Positions 1-8,555 of a DNA stretch of 64,000 bases are shown piece after piece. The notes beneath the pieces are model-generated. The model saw only the letters and a program-made list of their open reading frames with translations. It did not search any database and was not told the origin of the DNA. The DNA comes from Bacillota bacterium. Its GTDB lineage: Bacteria; Bacillota; Clostridia; Acetivibrionales; DSM-1351. Positions within the stretch are counted from its first letter, which is position 1, and each line of letters begins with the position of its first letter. The stretch is from NCBI GenBank assembly GCA_023409265.1, contig JAEYHZ010000022.1:558001-622000 (forward strand), in the 5' to 3' direction. The position numbers and the translations under genes were made by a program.

Positions 1-410
1 CCTCTCACTGCAAAAAATGCATTGGGGGATATTCCTACATTATCACCCAAAACCAAACCTTCTCCGAGTTCCCTTATAACCCCGGTACATTCAATAATAC
101 TATTGCGTCCGATGGAAACATTCTTCCCTATCCTGACACCAGACTTACATAGGGCATTTAAAAATACGTAATCCTCAAAGATAACATTTTTGTCCAGGTA
201 TAGATTTTTTTTTGATTTAATTTTAACCTTCCTGCCACAGAAAAAAAGACCTTTACACTCCTTGACTGCAATACGCTTAAATGAACCTCTTATGATTTGA
301 AAAGCTCTGTTTATCAATATTGATATTAGTTCTTGTACCATGAAGGAGCTATCTATAACATATGTTTCACCTTTTAATTTAGAAATCAGCTTTGAGATTA
401 GTTTTTTCAT
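1..410 (-). CDS. Hexapeptide-repeat acyltransferase, C-terminus cut by window edge
   Basis: Only the first 136 codons are in the window; the gene runs off the left edge. The start is the ATG at 408-410, with GGAGGT just upstream. After about 60 N-terminal residues the protein shows the spaced short-repeat pattern of left-handed beta-helix acyltransferases (for example KNVIFEDYVFLN, SGVRIGKNVSIGRNSII, LGDNVGISPNAFF). Such enzymes in polysaccharide clusters usually O- or N-acetylate sugar residues. It starts 32 bp inside the end of the preceding polymerase-like gene, so it is probably the next gene of the same operon. The acceptor sugar cannot be told, and the catalytic His may lie outside the window. 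Confidence 0.75.
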   Translation of the reverse strand, partial: MKKLISKLISKLKGETYVIDSSFMVQELISILINRAFQIIRGSFKRIAVKECKGLFFCGRKVKIKSKKNLYLDKNVIFEDYVFLNALCKSGVRIGKNVSIGRNSIIECTGVIRELGEGLVLGDNVGISPNAFFAVR

Positions 411-1881
411 AAAAACCTCCTGCAGGATAGTTATCACTGGTCTTATACTGTGGAGCCCGTTTTCCGGAGGAGTACATCTCGTTGCAGACATAAACCAAAG
501 CGGCCATTACCCAAAAAGTTTCCAAATAAAAGTTATTATTAGTCAAATTATATGTTAAAGTCGTAATATAAGATAATATCAGGAAATCATATAAAGTTTT
601 ATTTGGAATCAGCCTGTCAATAAATTTTAATCTAATATATCGAATTATTGGATACGTAACCAAAAGCAGATTGCATATTAGTCCAATAATCCCTTGCTCG
701 GCCCATACCTGAAGTACAAAATTATGAACATCAACTTGATTGGATTTATATAATCTATATTTTTCAAACAGATATGCGTAAGCATCATGGTTATACGCAG
801 CATTACCTAAGCCGATTCCTGTAAGCAGGTGATCATAACCTTGACGGATTGCGATTAACCAGTACACAAAATGATATTTCGTAGACCCTTCCTGAGGGTT
901 TAAGGCTTCCAACATTCTTTCGTATAAGCTTGGAAAGAGTGATAGTGCTATAGGTATACAGCATAATGAAATAACTATTACAGCAAAATTTATCTTATGA
1001 TTCTTTCCTAATAATGTAATAATATTAAATACAACAAATAATAAAAGAGCCGCTCTTGAATAAGTAAGACTAAGAGTTAATATATTGGCCAGAAATAACA
1101 GGATGTAAAATGACTTTAATTTGCCCCTGGCTTTTCTGATCTTATAATTTATTGCTATAGCTTGGATTAGTATACAATTTGCTATGGCAATTGTATCTAA
1201 TCCCATCACTCCGTCTATTCTATTAATAATATTTTTAGATTCTACAAGTGCCTGAGTTTTATATAATTGATCTAAGACTGTTATATGTCCATCGGGGTAC
1301 ATTTTAAAAGCAGGAATCAGCATAAAACCAGAATAATAGCTTATCAAACAGGAAATAATCAGAAAAACATTTGACAGAATCAGAACATTAACAATCTTAT
1401 CTAAAAACCCGGGTTTTTGAGCCTGTTTGTATATTACCAGCATTAATAAAAACAAATAAATATATTGAAATAACTCTTTAATTGATATCTTAATACTCAT
1501 TGAAAACAGGCAGGAGAACATAATACCTGCTATGTATACCGCATAAATCATGTTTTTTGAGTAATTGGTAGAATTATTTAAATATTTAGTTTTGAAGAAT
1601 TCCTTATGGATTAGTATCAATGTAAAGATACCAAGCCAAAAAAATTGCAGTATTTTCAAATCTATATAACCTGTTTTTATAACAAAAATATTCGAACAGG
1701 GAGCTAAAAATATAGCTGACAAAATTAGTCTCTCTATACAGGTTTGTGGTTTTTTTATAAAGTAGTATATTGTTCCTAACATAAATAAAAGGATCATTCC
1801 TATAATAAAGTTTAGCAATATACTAATGCTTATAATTATGATGCTGCAAAGCAGTAAAAAGAAAAACCCTGGTTTTTTCAT
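379..1881 (-). CDS. O-antigen ligase / Wzy-type polymerase-like membrane protein
   Basis: This 500-residue protein is almost entirely hydrophobic, with about a dozen predicted membrane spans. A large loop near residues 375-400 reads TGIGLGNAAYN ... VHNFVLQVWAEQGIIG, the pattern of the O-antigen ligase/polymerase (Wzy_C) family, including its conserved His. Such proteins join lipid-linked repeat units on the outer face of the membrane. GGAGAG precedes the ATG. It lies 17 bp after the pyruvyl-transferase gene and overlaps the acyltransferase start. With a flippase and a chain-length regulator nearby, a Wzy polymerase role is the best inference, but ligase and polymerase cannot be separated by sequence. 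Confidence 0.75.
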   Translation of the reverse strand: MKKPGFFFLLLCSIIIISISILLNFIIGMILLFMLGTIYYFIKKPQTCIERLILSAIFLAPCSNIFVIKTGYIDLKILQFFWLGIFTLILIHKEFFKTKYLNNSTNYSKNMIYAVYIAGIMFSCLFSMSIKISIKELFQYIYLFLLMLVIYKQAQKPGFLDKIVNVLILSNVFLIISCLISYYSGFMLIPAFKMYPDGHITVLDQLYKTQALVESKNIINRIDGVMGLDTIAIANCILIQAIAINYKIRKARGKLKSFYILLFLANILTLSLTYSRAALLLFVVFNIITLLGKNHKINFAVIVISLCCIPIALSLFPSLYERMLEALNPQEGSTKYHFVYWLIAIRQGYDHLLTGIGLGNAAYNHDAYAYLFEKYRLYKSNQVDVHNFVLQVWAEQGIIGLICNLLLVTYPIIRYIRLKFIDRLIPNKTLYDFLILSYITTLTYNLTNNNFYLETFWVMAALVYVCNEMYSSGKRAPQYKTSDNYPAGGFYEKTNLKADF

Positions 1882-1898
1882 TTAAATCTCTCCAATCC

Positions 1899-2987
1899 TT
1901 AAGCCCCTTTAGATGATTTATTTAACACCATATTTTCAATTGCGCTTATCCTGCTGTTTATAAAATTCTTCGACTGCTTTATAAGGAGATCAAGTCTTTC
2001 CATGCTTATTTTAAAGTCTTCAGGATGTTCCTTTATGTATTTATACATTTCAAATACATCCCTTTTTGTATACACAATTCTATCTGAAAGACCAATTTGA
2101 TTCAGTAAAGTATCTACTTTATTCTGTTTACTGGAATTATATTGCATAAAAAATTGCTTTTGGCAGTACAGTGAAAAGACCACCCCATGATACATATTTG
2201 TAAAAACATATTGTGCTGAGTCAAAATAATTTAGAATTTCAATAGGTGACTTAAAAAGAATATTTTTGTCGGCAAAAGTATTTACAAAGCCAAATGAATA
2301 TATTTTTGCATTTTCCTGCCTGGCCACTTCTTTCACAGAGTCTACAAACTCCTTTGAAAAATTATTTCCATAAACAAGGATAAATTTTTTATCCCTGCCT
2401 ATATGTTTTTTTGGGTATTTATTCAGGAACACCGGGTCAACTAAGATAGGTACTTTATTTCCTGTTATTTTTTCAATTATGTATTGAGAGTTGGCATCCC
2501 GGACAGAAATATTATCAGTGGTAATCCTTCGGATACTCTCGGCTATTTCATGTGGAATCTTATCATTACAGTTAACAGCTCCAAAACTTGGACAAAAGGA
2601 AACAATTCTACTTGCTTCAAAGCCGGTGCCAAAATATGTATTATCTCCTTCTTCAACAAATGTGTTTTTATAATTCCATATTTCATCACTTCCTAAAACA
2701 TACCCATCAAAATTCTCAGAGCTTATGTCAAAGGAAAATTTGGTTTTTTTCATTAATTTCCATCCTCTTCGGAAATTTAAGATAGCTAATAAGTTGTACA
2801 TGCTCTTTATTATGTTTAACTTAAATATCCGTTTAACGATATCTTTTTTAAAGGTATACTTACTTTCATAATTAATTAAATAGCATTCAGCTTCAAAGGT
2901 ATCTCGAATATATTTATTTAAGGCATAGGCTTGCCAGTAAGCACCATAATTAATTGCCATATGAAAAGTCAATATTCCTATTCTCAT
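1899..2987 (-). CDS. Polysaccharide pyruvyl transferase family protein
   Basis: The 362-residue protein begins MRIGILTFHMAINYGAYWQA and contains VLGSDEIWN near residue 97 and TNMYHGVVFSLYCQKQF near residue 265. These are typical of the WcaK/CsaB-like polysaccharide pyruvyl transferase family, which adds ketal pyruvate from phosphoenolpyruvate to sugar residues. It lies between the flippase and the polymerase-like gene in one operon, so its target is probably the polysaccharide made here. CsaB-type pyruvylation of cell-wall polymer is what SLH domains bind, and many SLH proteins are encoded nearby, but nothing in this sequence proves that this is the CsaB enzyme. Some family members are not pyruvyl transferases. 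Confidence 0.75.
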   Translation of the reverse strand: MRIGILTFHMAINYGAYWQAYALNKYIRDTFEAECYLINYESKYTFKKDIVKRIFKLNIIKSMYNLLAILNFRRGWKLMKKTKFSFDISSENFDGYVLGSDEIWNYKNTFVEEGDNTYFGTGFEASRIVSFCPSFGAVNCNDKIPHEIAESIRRITTDNISVRDANSQYIIEKITGNKVPILVDPVFLNKYPKKHIGRDKKFILVYGNNFSKEFVDSVKEVARQENAKIYSFGFVNTFADKNILFKSPIEILNYFDSAQYVFTNMYHGVVFSLYCQKQFFMQYNSSKQNKVDTLLNQIGLSDRIVYTKRDVFEMYKYIKEHPEDFKISMERLDLLIKQSKNFINSRISAIENMVLNKSSKGA

Positions 2988-3011
2988 CGTTAGAAATCAC
3001 CACCTAACCTA

Positions 3012-4436
3012 TCAAATCGGTTTAATTCCGGTTTTCAGTTTCATAAAAATGTTTTTGAATTTAAGCAGATGATCTTTGCAAAGAATTCCCATTATCAGGA
3101 CAGCCGACAGAAGTGCAACCATATTTACAGCAATACCTGTCTGATAATATAACGCGCAGTATACAGCTAATAAAGGAATATAACTCAATATGTTCTTTAA
3201 GCCAACCTTTATCTTAATCATAAATTTGGAATCAATATACAAATACCTTATAAGGACAACAATAACAGAACTAACAATATTAGCGATACAAGCCGCATAT
3301 ATTTTTAAATTACTTATTAAAATGAGAGTAATTAAAATGTTTGTCACTGAACCAATCAAAGTTGTGTATAGCAAGTGTGAGGTTTTCTTAAACACATAGT
3401 AGAAGGAAGAAAAAAATGTCATAAAAAACTGAAAAAAAGCTCCGATTAACAAAAAAGGAATATAATAAGTAGCCTCTGTAAATGCTTTTCCAATTGCAAA
3501 AGCTGAAAATATTTTTACAAATGGAATGGTGAGTAGTAAAACACCCATTTGCAGTTTAAAAAAATAATTGAATATTTTAGAATAAAAAATATCCCGGTCA
3601 ACGGAATTTTTTTCGTAAATAGCAGTATCCTGCCATGCATAATTAAAAACCATATTAACCGTCAATATTATGGCAGGAAATTTTGATGCAACGGCAAATA
3701 TACCGTTATAGTCATTTCCCAAGCAGTAAATTATAATATATCTGTTACTCAGGTTCAAAAGCCACCAGCTTATAGTATTTGGAATCAAAGGAATTGTGTA
3801 AGATACCAATTCCTTAACAGTGGCCTTGTTTATATAATTTGCTCTTATTCGTCTGAAAACTTGTAATTTATATTCGAGAAAAATAACAGCTGCGACCATG
3901 GAAATTGTATTGGAAACCAACAGGGCCTCAACAGAGTAGTGTAAAACAACAATAAACAAAATGTTCAGCACTAACATTAATAAGGTCATGACAATACCTG
4001 ATACGGCATATAATGTATTTCTTTTCAGACCCCTTGCAATCATCTGCCAGGTGTTAAAAATACATGTAGCTATGATTTGTACATATATTAAACTCAGGTA
4101 TTCTATTTTTATAGCGGCATTAATGGCAAGTGTTATTGGAACAGTAACTAGAATAGAAACAGTAATAATAAATAAAGCATTTGAAATATATTTATTTGAT
4201 AACTCACGATCCTCCTGGGTGTCCATAGTAAAACGATATATTCCATCATAAATCTGCAAAGAAACCAATGGAACAATCATTAGTACAGTAGTATATACCA
4301 TATCATAATAACCGTATTCCTGAGTGGATAAATACACTGTGTAAATAGGCAGAAGAAGGAATACCAGTAACTTTGATGATAGTGTTCCAATCATATAAAT
4401 TATAGAATTCATTGCCAAGGTTTTTTCTCTATTCAT
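3012..4436 (-). CDS. Wzx-type polysaccharide flippase (MATE/MVF superfamily)
   Basis: This is a 474-residue polytopic membrane protein with 12-14 probable spans. The N-terminus (NSIIYMIGTLSSKLLVFLLLP, split over residues 10-30) and the pattern of paired helices are typical of oligosaccharide repeat-unit flippases, which move undecaprenyl-linked units across the membrane. The length is normal for the family. It follows the tyrosine kinase gene after 32 bp and precedes the pyruvyl-transferase gene, which fits a Wzx/Wzy-dependent pathway. The substrate is unknown. Confidence 0.8.
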   Translation of the reverse strand: MNREKTLAMNSIIYMIGTLSSKLLVFLLLPIYTVYLSTQEYGYYDMVYTTVLMIVPLVSLQIYDGIYRFTMDTQEDRELSNKYISNALFIITVSILVTVPITLAINAAIKIEYLSLIYVQIIATCIFNTWQMIARGLKRNTLYAVSGIVMTLLMLVLNILFIVVLHYSVEALLVSNTISMVAAVIFLEYKLQVFRRIRANYINKATVKELVSYTIPLIPNTISWWLLNLSNRYIIIYCLGNDYNGIFAVASKFPAIILTVNMVFNYAWQDTAIYEKNSVDRDIFYSKIFNYFFKLQMGVLLLTIPFVKIFSAFAIGKAFTEATYYIPFLLIGAFFQFFMTFFSSFYYVFKKTSHLLYTTLIGSVTNILITLILISNLKIYAACIANIVSSVIVVLIRYLYIDSKFMIKIKVGLKNILSYIPLLAVYCALYYQTGIAVNMVALLSAVLIMGILCKDHLLKFKNIFMKLKTGIKPI

Positions 4437-4468
4437 CAGGTTTCACTTTCCATTTTATATTATTAAGA

Positions 4469-5191
4469 TTATGCCGGCATTACACCTTTTTTGGATTCAG
4501 TTACTTTGCTCATCTTCCTGTTTAAGTTATTATAGTACTTATAGGATTTAAAAAAATTCTTATAATTCTTTTTATCAACTTGATTCAATATAATTCCCAG
4601 TAAATTCGTGTTATAGCTTTCGAGGCTCTCTTTTGCACTGTTAATTGCATCTAACGTGGTTTTATTCATCTTCGCAACCATTATTGCCCCGTCAGCCTTT
4701 GAAGCTAAAATTGCAGCATCGGAAACACCATCCAAAGGAGCAGTATCTATAATAATATAGTTAAAGGATTTTTTTGCATTTTCCAATAATTCCGTCAGTA
4801 GATCTGAACATAATAATCCTACTGGATTCCCATTAATCCTTCCTTTCGGAAGATAAGTCAAATTCTCTATATTAGTTGAATATAAAACACCCTCAAGATT
4901 TATACTGCCTTGTAAAAATTGAGCTGCTCCTGTTATATAGTCTGCATTTTTCTCTGTGGGTTTTCTCATATCCAGATCTATTAATAATGTCTTTTTACCC
5001 CATGATGCCAGAGTTATTGCAATACTTGTAGCAACTGAAGTTTTACCAACCAGGGGCTCGGTGCTTGTAACTACCAAAGTGTTGATTTTATCACTTCCGT
5101 TACCTGTGTATAGACTTGCAGTAAGCGCAGAATACGCCTCTCTTACAATAGGATTCTCAGATCTGTAAAGACTATAGATTTTACTTTGCAT
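4469..5191 (-). CDS. CpsD/YwqD-like bacterial tyrosine kinase (BY-kinase)
   Basis: The 240-residue cytosolic ATPase has the three BY-kinase nucleotide motifs: Walker A TSTEPLVGKTS at 42-52, Walker A' LLIDLDMRKP at 69-78 and Walker B YIIIDTAP at 145-152. The C-terminus carries a tyrosine cluster (Tyr210, 217, 219, 220) that could be the autophosphorylation site. In Firmicutes this kinase is separate from its membrane activator, which is the upstream gene here (15 bp apart). The pair controls polysaccharide chain length and export. The Walker A lacks the usual leading Gly, as in many CpsD proteins. Confidence 0.85.
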   Translation of the reverse strand: MQSKIYSLYRSENPIVREAYSALTASLYTGNGSDKINTLVVTSTEPLVGKTSVATSIAITLASWGKKTLLIDLDMRKPTEKNADYITGAAQFLQGSINLEGVLYSTNIENLTYLPKGRINGNPVGLLCSDLLTELLENAKKSFNYIIIDTAPLDGVSDAAILASKADGAIMVAKMNKTTLDAINSAKESLESYNTNLLGIILNQVDKKNYKNFFKSYKYYNNLNRKMSKVTESKKGVMPA

Positions 5192-5205
5192 TTTGCTGTT
5201 CCTCC

Positions 5206-5889
5206 TTATTTGATTCCATATCTCGGTATTACTCCAATTACTTTTAATTTAGTATTTAGCTCAACATCTTGAGTAAGTCTTATTTTGCTATCAAATAGGT
5301 CAACAATATATATATTTACAAATGCTGCAATGATACCTGCAAGCAAACCGATAATTATCTTCCTTATATCATCTTCAGGAACAGGAGACTTTGGTACTTT
5401 AGCTTCATCCAGAATGCCAATTATATTGCTGTTTGTCAGTTCTCCAAGTTTAGTAACAAATGCTTTGGAAACTGAATTTGACAAATCGGCTGCCATCTGC
5501 GGGTCATCTGCAGTAGCCGATATTTCCAATATGTTGGATTCATCTTTCGGGCTAACTTTAATATCGCTTATTAACTGTTCCTGAGAGATCTGATATCTAT
5601 TTTTTAAATCGTCTATAGCTAAGGACAGAACCTTGTCACTGGTGACAATCTCCTGATAATCCGTAAGTAACTGTTTACTTAGTAAAACATCCTGATAATT
5701 TATCAGATTTGTTCCGTCTGTTGAAGTACTTTTATTTAAAGCGTAAATTTTTGTTTTTGCTTCATATAAAGTTGCCGACGAGGAATAACTTATGTATGCC
5801 CCTGTACATCCACCAATAAACGCCAGTAAAATAATCAGCCAAAACATTCTACGTATAGAGCTAAAGAATCTTTTAATTTCCATGTCCAT
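5206..5889 (-). CDS. Wzz-domain polysaccharide co-polymerase, kinase activator (YveK/CpsC-like)
   Basis: The 227-residue protein has a membrane span near 16-33, an extracytoplasmic Wzz-type domain, and a second span near 178-198 after a Pro-rich stretch (AKVPKSPVPEDD). This is the usual layout of CpsC/YveK membrane activators of BY-kinases. It is followed after 15 bp by the kinase gene. AAGGAG precedes the ATG at a normal distance. A second in-frame ATG two codons later is also possible. It likely sets chain length of the polysaccharide made by this operon. Confidence 0.85.
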   Translation of the reverse strand: MDMEIKRFFSSIRRMFWLIILLAFIGGCTGAYISYSSSATLYEAKTKIYALNKSTSTDGTNLINYQDVLLSKQLLTDYQEIVTSDKVLSLAIDDLKNRYQISQEQLISDIKVSPKDESNILEISATADDPQMAADLSNSVSKAFVTKLGELTNSNIIGILDEAKVPKSPVPEDDIRKIIIGLLAGIIAAFVNIYIVDLFDSKIRLTQDVELNTKLKVIGVIPRYGIK

Positions 5890-5921
5890 ACAAAATTCTC
5901 CTTAAAATTTTTTTAAAATGG

Positions 5922-5981
5922 TTATGCTTCGCCACCTGGAACAAAAAATTGTTCCATTTCGCACTCTACTATGTCATTCAT
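5922..5981 (-). CDS. Possible 19-codon leader ORF between loaP-like gene and polysaccharide genes
   Basis: An open frame of 19 codons starts MNDIVECEMEQ and ends FFVPGGEA. GGAGGT directly touches its ATG, which is too close for normal initiation. An ATG five bases further on would give only two codons. The frame spans a perfect 8-bp hairpin (5937-5956). It could be a leader peptide whose translation affects the hairpin, or chance. No family is recognised. Confidence 0.3.
   Translation of the reverse strand: MNDIVECEMEQFFVPGGEA
5937..5956 (-). promoter_or_regulatory. Perfect hairpin in leader of polysaccharide operon
   Basis: TGGAACAA, a four-base T loop and TTGTTCCA form an uninterrupted 8-bp stem, 48 nt before the YveK-like start. 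No U-run follows it, so it is not a typical terminator. LoaP proteins are known to bind an RNA hairpin in the leader of their target operon, so this is a candidate site for the protein encoded just upstream. That link is inference. Confidence 0.4.
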
Positions 5982-6025
5982 ACCTCCTTCTTCACGCCGA
6001 AACAGTGAAAACGATTTATGAAATC

Positions 6026-6544
6026 CTAGGCCGGTTGCACTAAAGCAACACTCAGTTCTACAGTTCTGGGCTCTCCCATCAGATCCAATACTACTTTTAC
6101 TCTTCCTTTTCTCTTATCTATGGCTCGAATATAACCATCCAGTCCAAGAAGCGGTCCATCAACCACGACCACTTTTCCACCCTCAATACATATATTTGAA
6201 CTTTCAATTATTTCATTGTCGGCTGTTAGTATTCTGATAATTTCTATCTCTCTTGCATGGATTTCCTGTGGACCATCTTTGTCACTCAATAATCTGATTA
6301 CCCCGGGAACATCCCTTAGCAAATTGCAGACCATACAATTTATTCTGCCATTTAAGAGTACATATCCCGGGAAAAGCATCCTTATCTTTTCTTCCCATTT
6401 TCCGTTTTTCCGTTCCCGCATTTTCCTTTTGGGAACAAAAGCAATAAGTTCATCTTTAAAATTATAATTTATTCTGGCTTTTACCCTGTCCTCCTCACCA
6501 GTAGCTACAAACAGTGCATACCATTTTTCTTTTGTATTATGCAT
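6026..6544 (-). CDS. loaP: LoaP-type NusG paralogue, transcription antiterminator
   Basis: The 172-residue protein has an N-terminal NGN domain (about 7-105, with KWYALFVATGEEDRVK and IRMLFPGYVLL) and a C-terminal KOW motif (about 120-155, GGKVVVVDGPLLGLDGYI). This is the size and layout of specialised NusG proteins such as LoaP and UpxY, which travel with RNA polymerase and suppress termination in long biosynthetic operons. It is the first gene of the polysaccharide operon, where such regulators usually sit. The 136-bp gap after it holds a perfect hairpin that may be its RNA target. A housekeeping NusG is unlikely in this setting. Confidence 0.8.
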   Translation of the reverse strand: MHNTKEKWYALFVATGEEDRVKARINYNFKDELIAFVPKRKMRERKNGKWEEKIRMLFPGYVLLNGRINCMVCNLLRDVPGVIRLLSDKDGPQEIHAREIEIIRILTADNEIIESSNICIEGGKVVVVDGPLLGLDGYIRAIDKRKGRVKVVLDLMGEPRTVELSVALVQPA

Positions 6545-6608
6545 GATATTGTTGTTCCACTCCTGCCCGGTATAATCTTTGTTAGTGGCTTGATAATTCT
6601 AATTTGAG

Positions 6609-6637
6609 ATTATACTAACAATAGGAAAAAATGTAAA
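6609..6637 (-). promoter_or_regulatory. SigA-type promoter for the polysaccharide operon
   Basis: On the minus strand TTTACA (6632-6637) and TATAAT (6609-6614) are exactly 17 bp apart. Transcription would start near 6602, about 58 nt before the LoaP-like ATG. The match is 5/6 and 6/6 with ideal spacing. Confidence 0.65.
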
Positions 6638-6803
6638 TTTATACATTCCACCATTTCCCATTTAATAAAACAATTATTCTACAGTAAAGTTTATTTTAAT
6701 GTAATAATCTATGTTGTAATTGCATATTCGCTGTATTAATTTGATATAAAAATATCAAATTAATTTTATTCATTTCCATAATAATAAAGTGTGATAAATA
6801 TAA

Positions 6804-6850
6804 AAGCCTTGCAATCCTGTTTTTTCTGACTAAACAAGACTACAAGGCTT
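6804..6850 (-). terminator. Probable terminator of the S41 protease gene
   Basis: AAGCCTTG and CAAGGCTT form an 8-bp stem with a long loop, about 30 nt after the protease stop codon. The downstream side is AT-rich but lacks a pure T run, so efficiency is uncertain. Confidence 0.5.
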
Positions 6851-6881
6851 ATAACCTCTACAAATAGTATTCTCTTTTAAA

Positions 6882-8384
6882 TTACTTCAGCAGTAAAGCT
6901 GCCTTTGCGTATACGGGATCCTTTGTCTGCTTTAAGGCAGCAAGCTTGCTGTTCAAAAGCTTTTGAGTTGAAAAATCCAATACGCCGTAACTATATAACT
7001 TATTATCCTTCTGGAACTTTTTTATGGCTGCAAATGTTTTATTGTCAAGAGTAAAATCCGGCTTGCCAACATTGTAATTCAAAAGCTTTAATATACATTC
7101 CGTATAGAAGACATCCATGTATTGTGTTCCCAGTCTGGGTTTAACAGTTACAGTAGTGGGTTCCAGAAAATTAACAGGTATATTATCTTCTGTAATTTCA
7201 TTATCCTTGACCTTAACATCAGGTTCAATACCCTTCAAATCAATACATTCACCGCTTGGAGTGTAATAAAGTCCAACAGTCATCTTACCATAACCTGCAA
7301 GCTGGTTCTCAAAGGGATACCCGAAATCGTAGCCGTTTACTGATTTAACCTCACTATCCTGATTTAATGCAATAAATGCTTCCTTGTTAAGAATGGGGAA
7401 AAAGTGCTGAACCTTGGCCTTGCCAAAGGTTTTGTTTCCAATAATAACACCTGCTTTGGTATCCTTGACGGCACCTGTAAATATTTCTGATGCACTGGCT
7501 GAATTCTCATTAACCAAAACAGTAAGCTTATACTTTAATTTTGTAAGGGATGAATAATGTGACTCATCAGGAAGTTCTTCATCTTTATAATCCAATCTTG
7601 TAATCAGGCCCTTTGGAACAAATCGTTTAGCTACCTGGACTGCCTGGTCAACATACCCTCCCCCATTATTTCTCAAATCAAGCACTACTCTTGTTACTTT
7701 TTTGCTATCAAAGTATTCAAGTGCCTCATCTACGCCACTATATGTATTGTCGGAAAAACTATCTATTAAGATATAACCGATATTTCCCCTCAGCTCATAG
7801 TGTACACTTGGTATATCTATTTGGGCTCTGGGCATTTCAAGTGTAATAATGTCTTTTACTCCCTGACGTATCAAGCCAAGTTTTACTTTGGTTCCTGCTG
7901 TACCCTTTACTTTGGAAATTACAGCATCAAGAGATTGTCCTGCAACAGACTGGCCGTCAACCTCAGCTATCTTATCTCCCGAAAGAACTCCTGCTGTCCA
8001 TGCCGGTGAGTTTTGATAAACCTTTAGTATTGTAATATATTTGTCCTTTTCGGGCTGATCTACTGTTATGCCAACACCTTCAACTGAACCTGAAAGAGAA
8101 CCAATAAAAGAGTTGAACTCATCCAGAGTCATAAAGGCTGAATACTTGTCCAAGGTTTTAAACATATCCTTAAGGGTTGCAGCTTTATTTAAAGCATCTT
8201 CAGAGATTGTGCCATTATATTCCTTCCTTATGAGATCCCGGACGCTGTCCATATATTCAGCATCGGTAATTGCCTGAGTCCGGCTGTCACTTTGCGTATC
8301 TGCTGCAAAAATATTGGTTGTCAGCACAGTAAATACCATAGCTAACGACAATATTACAGCAGTAAGTCTTTTAAAATTATTCAT
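6882..8384 (-). CDS. Exported S41 C-terminal processing protease with PDZ and peptidoglycan-binding domains
   Basis: The 500-residue protein has a signal peptide (1-28), a PDZ domain (about 90-170) and an S41 protease core. The catalytic serine lies in NSASASEIF near residue 296 and the catalytic lysine in GNKTFGKAKVQ near 323. The C-terminus (about 415-485) resembles a PG_binding_1 domain (FAAIKKFQKDNKLY), as in CtpA-type enzymes. It acts outside the membrane on other proteins. AGAGG precedes the ATG. It lies next to two SLH-protein genes, so those surface proteins are possible substrates, but this is inferred only from position. Confidence 0.85.
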   Translation of the reverse strand: MNNFKRLTAVILSLAMVFTVLTTNIFAADTQSDSRTQAITDAEYMDSVRDLIRKEYNGTISEDALNKAATLKDMFKTLDKYSAFMTLDEFNSFIGSLSGSVEGVGITVDQPEKDKYITILKVYQNSPAWTAGVLSGDKIAEVDGQSVAGQSLDAVISKVKGTAGTKVKLGLIRQGVKDIITLEMPRAQIDIPSVHYELRGNIGYILIDSFSDNTYSGVDEALEYFDSKKVTRVVLDLRNNGGGYVDQAVQVAKRFVPKGLITRLDYKDEELPDESHYSSLTKLKYKLTVLVNENSASASEIFTGAVKDTKAGVIIGNKTFGKAKVQHFFPILNKEAFIALNQDSEVKSVNGYDFGYPFENQLAGYGKMTVGLYYTPSGECIDLKGIEPDVKVKDNEITEDNIPVNFLEPTTVTVKPRLGTQYMDVFYTECILKLLNYNVGKPDFTLDNKTFAAIKKFQKDNKLYSYGVLDFSTQKLLNSKLAALKQTKDPVYAKAALLLK

Positions 8385-8555
8385 TTGAATTCCGACCTCT
8401 TCTTTAGATATGGTGAATAGCCTATTAACAGCTGTATAGCGATTTTCTCTGCAATTTACTCTTAAAAATTCATTTTACAATGCTTCGGAATAATAAAAAT
8501 AATTACTTCCTCATTTTTAAGAGGGCTATTACCAATTTTTTTAATTAAACATGAC

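Larger units (their letters stand above)
6545..6881. other. Intergenic region between loaP-like gene and S41 protease gene
   Basis: This 337-bp AT-rich stretch holds the promoter at 6609-6637 and, nearer the protease gene, the hairpin at 6804-6850. I see no ORF and no further structure. Confidence 0.6.
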
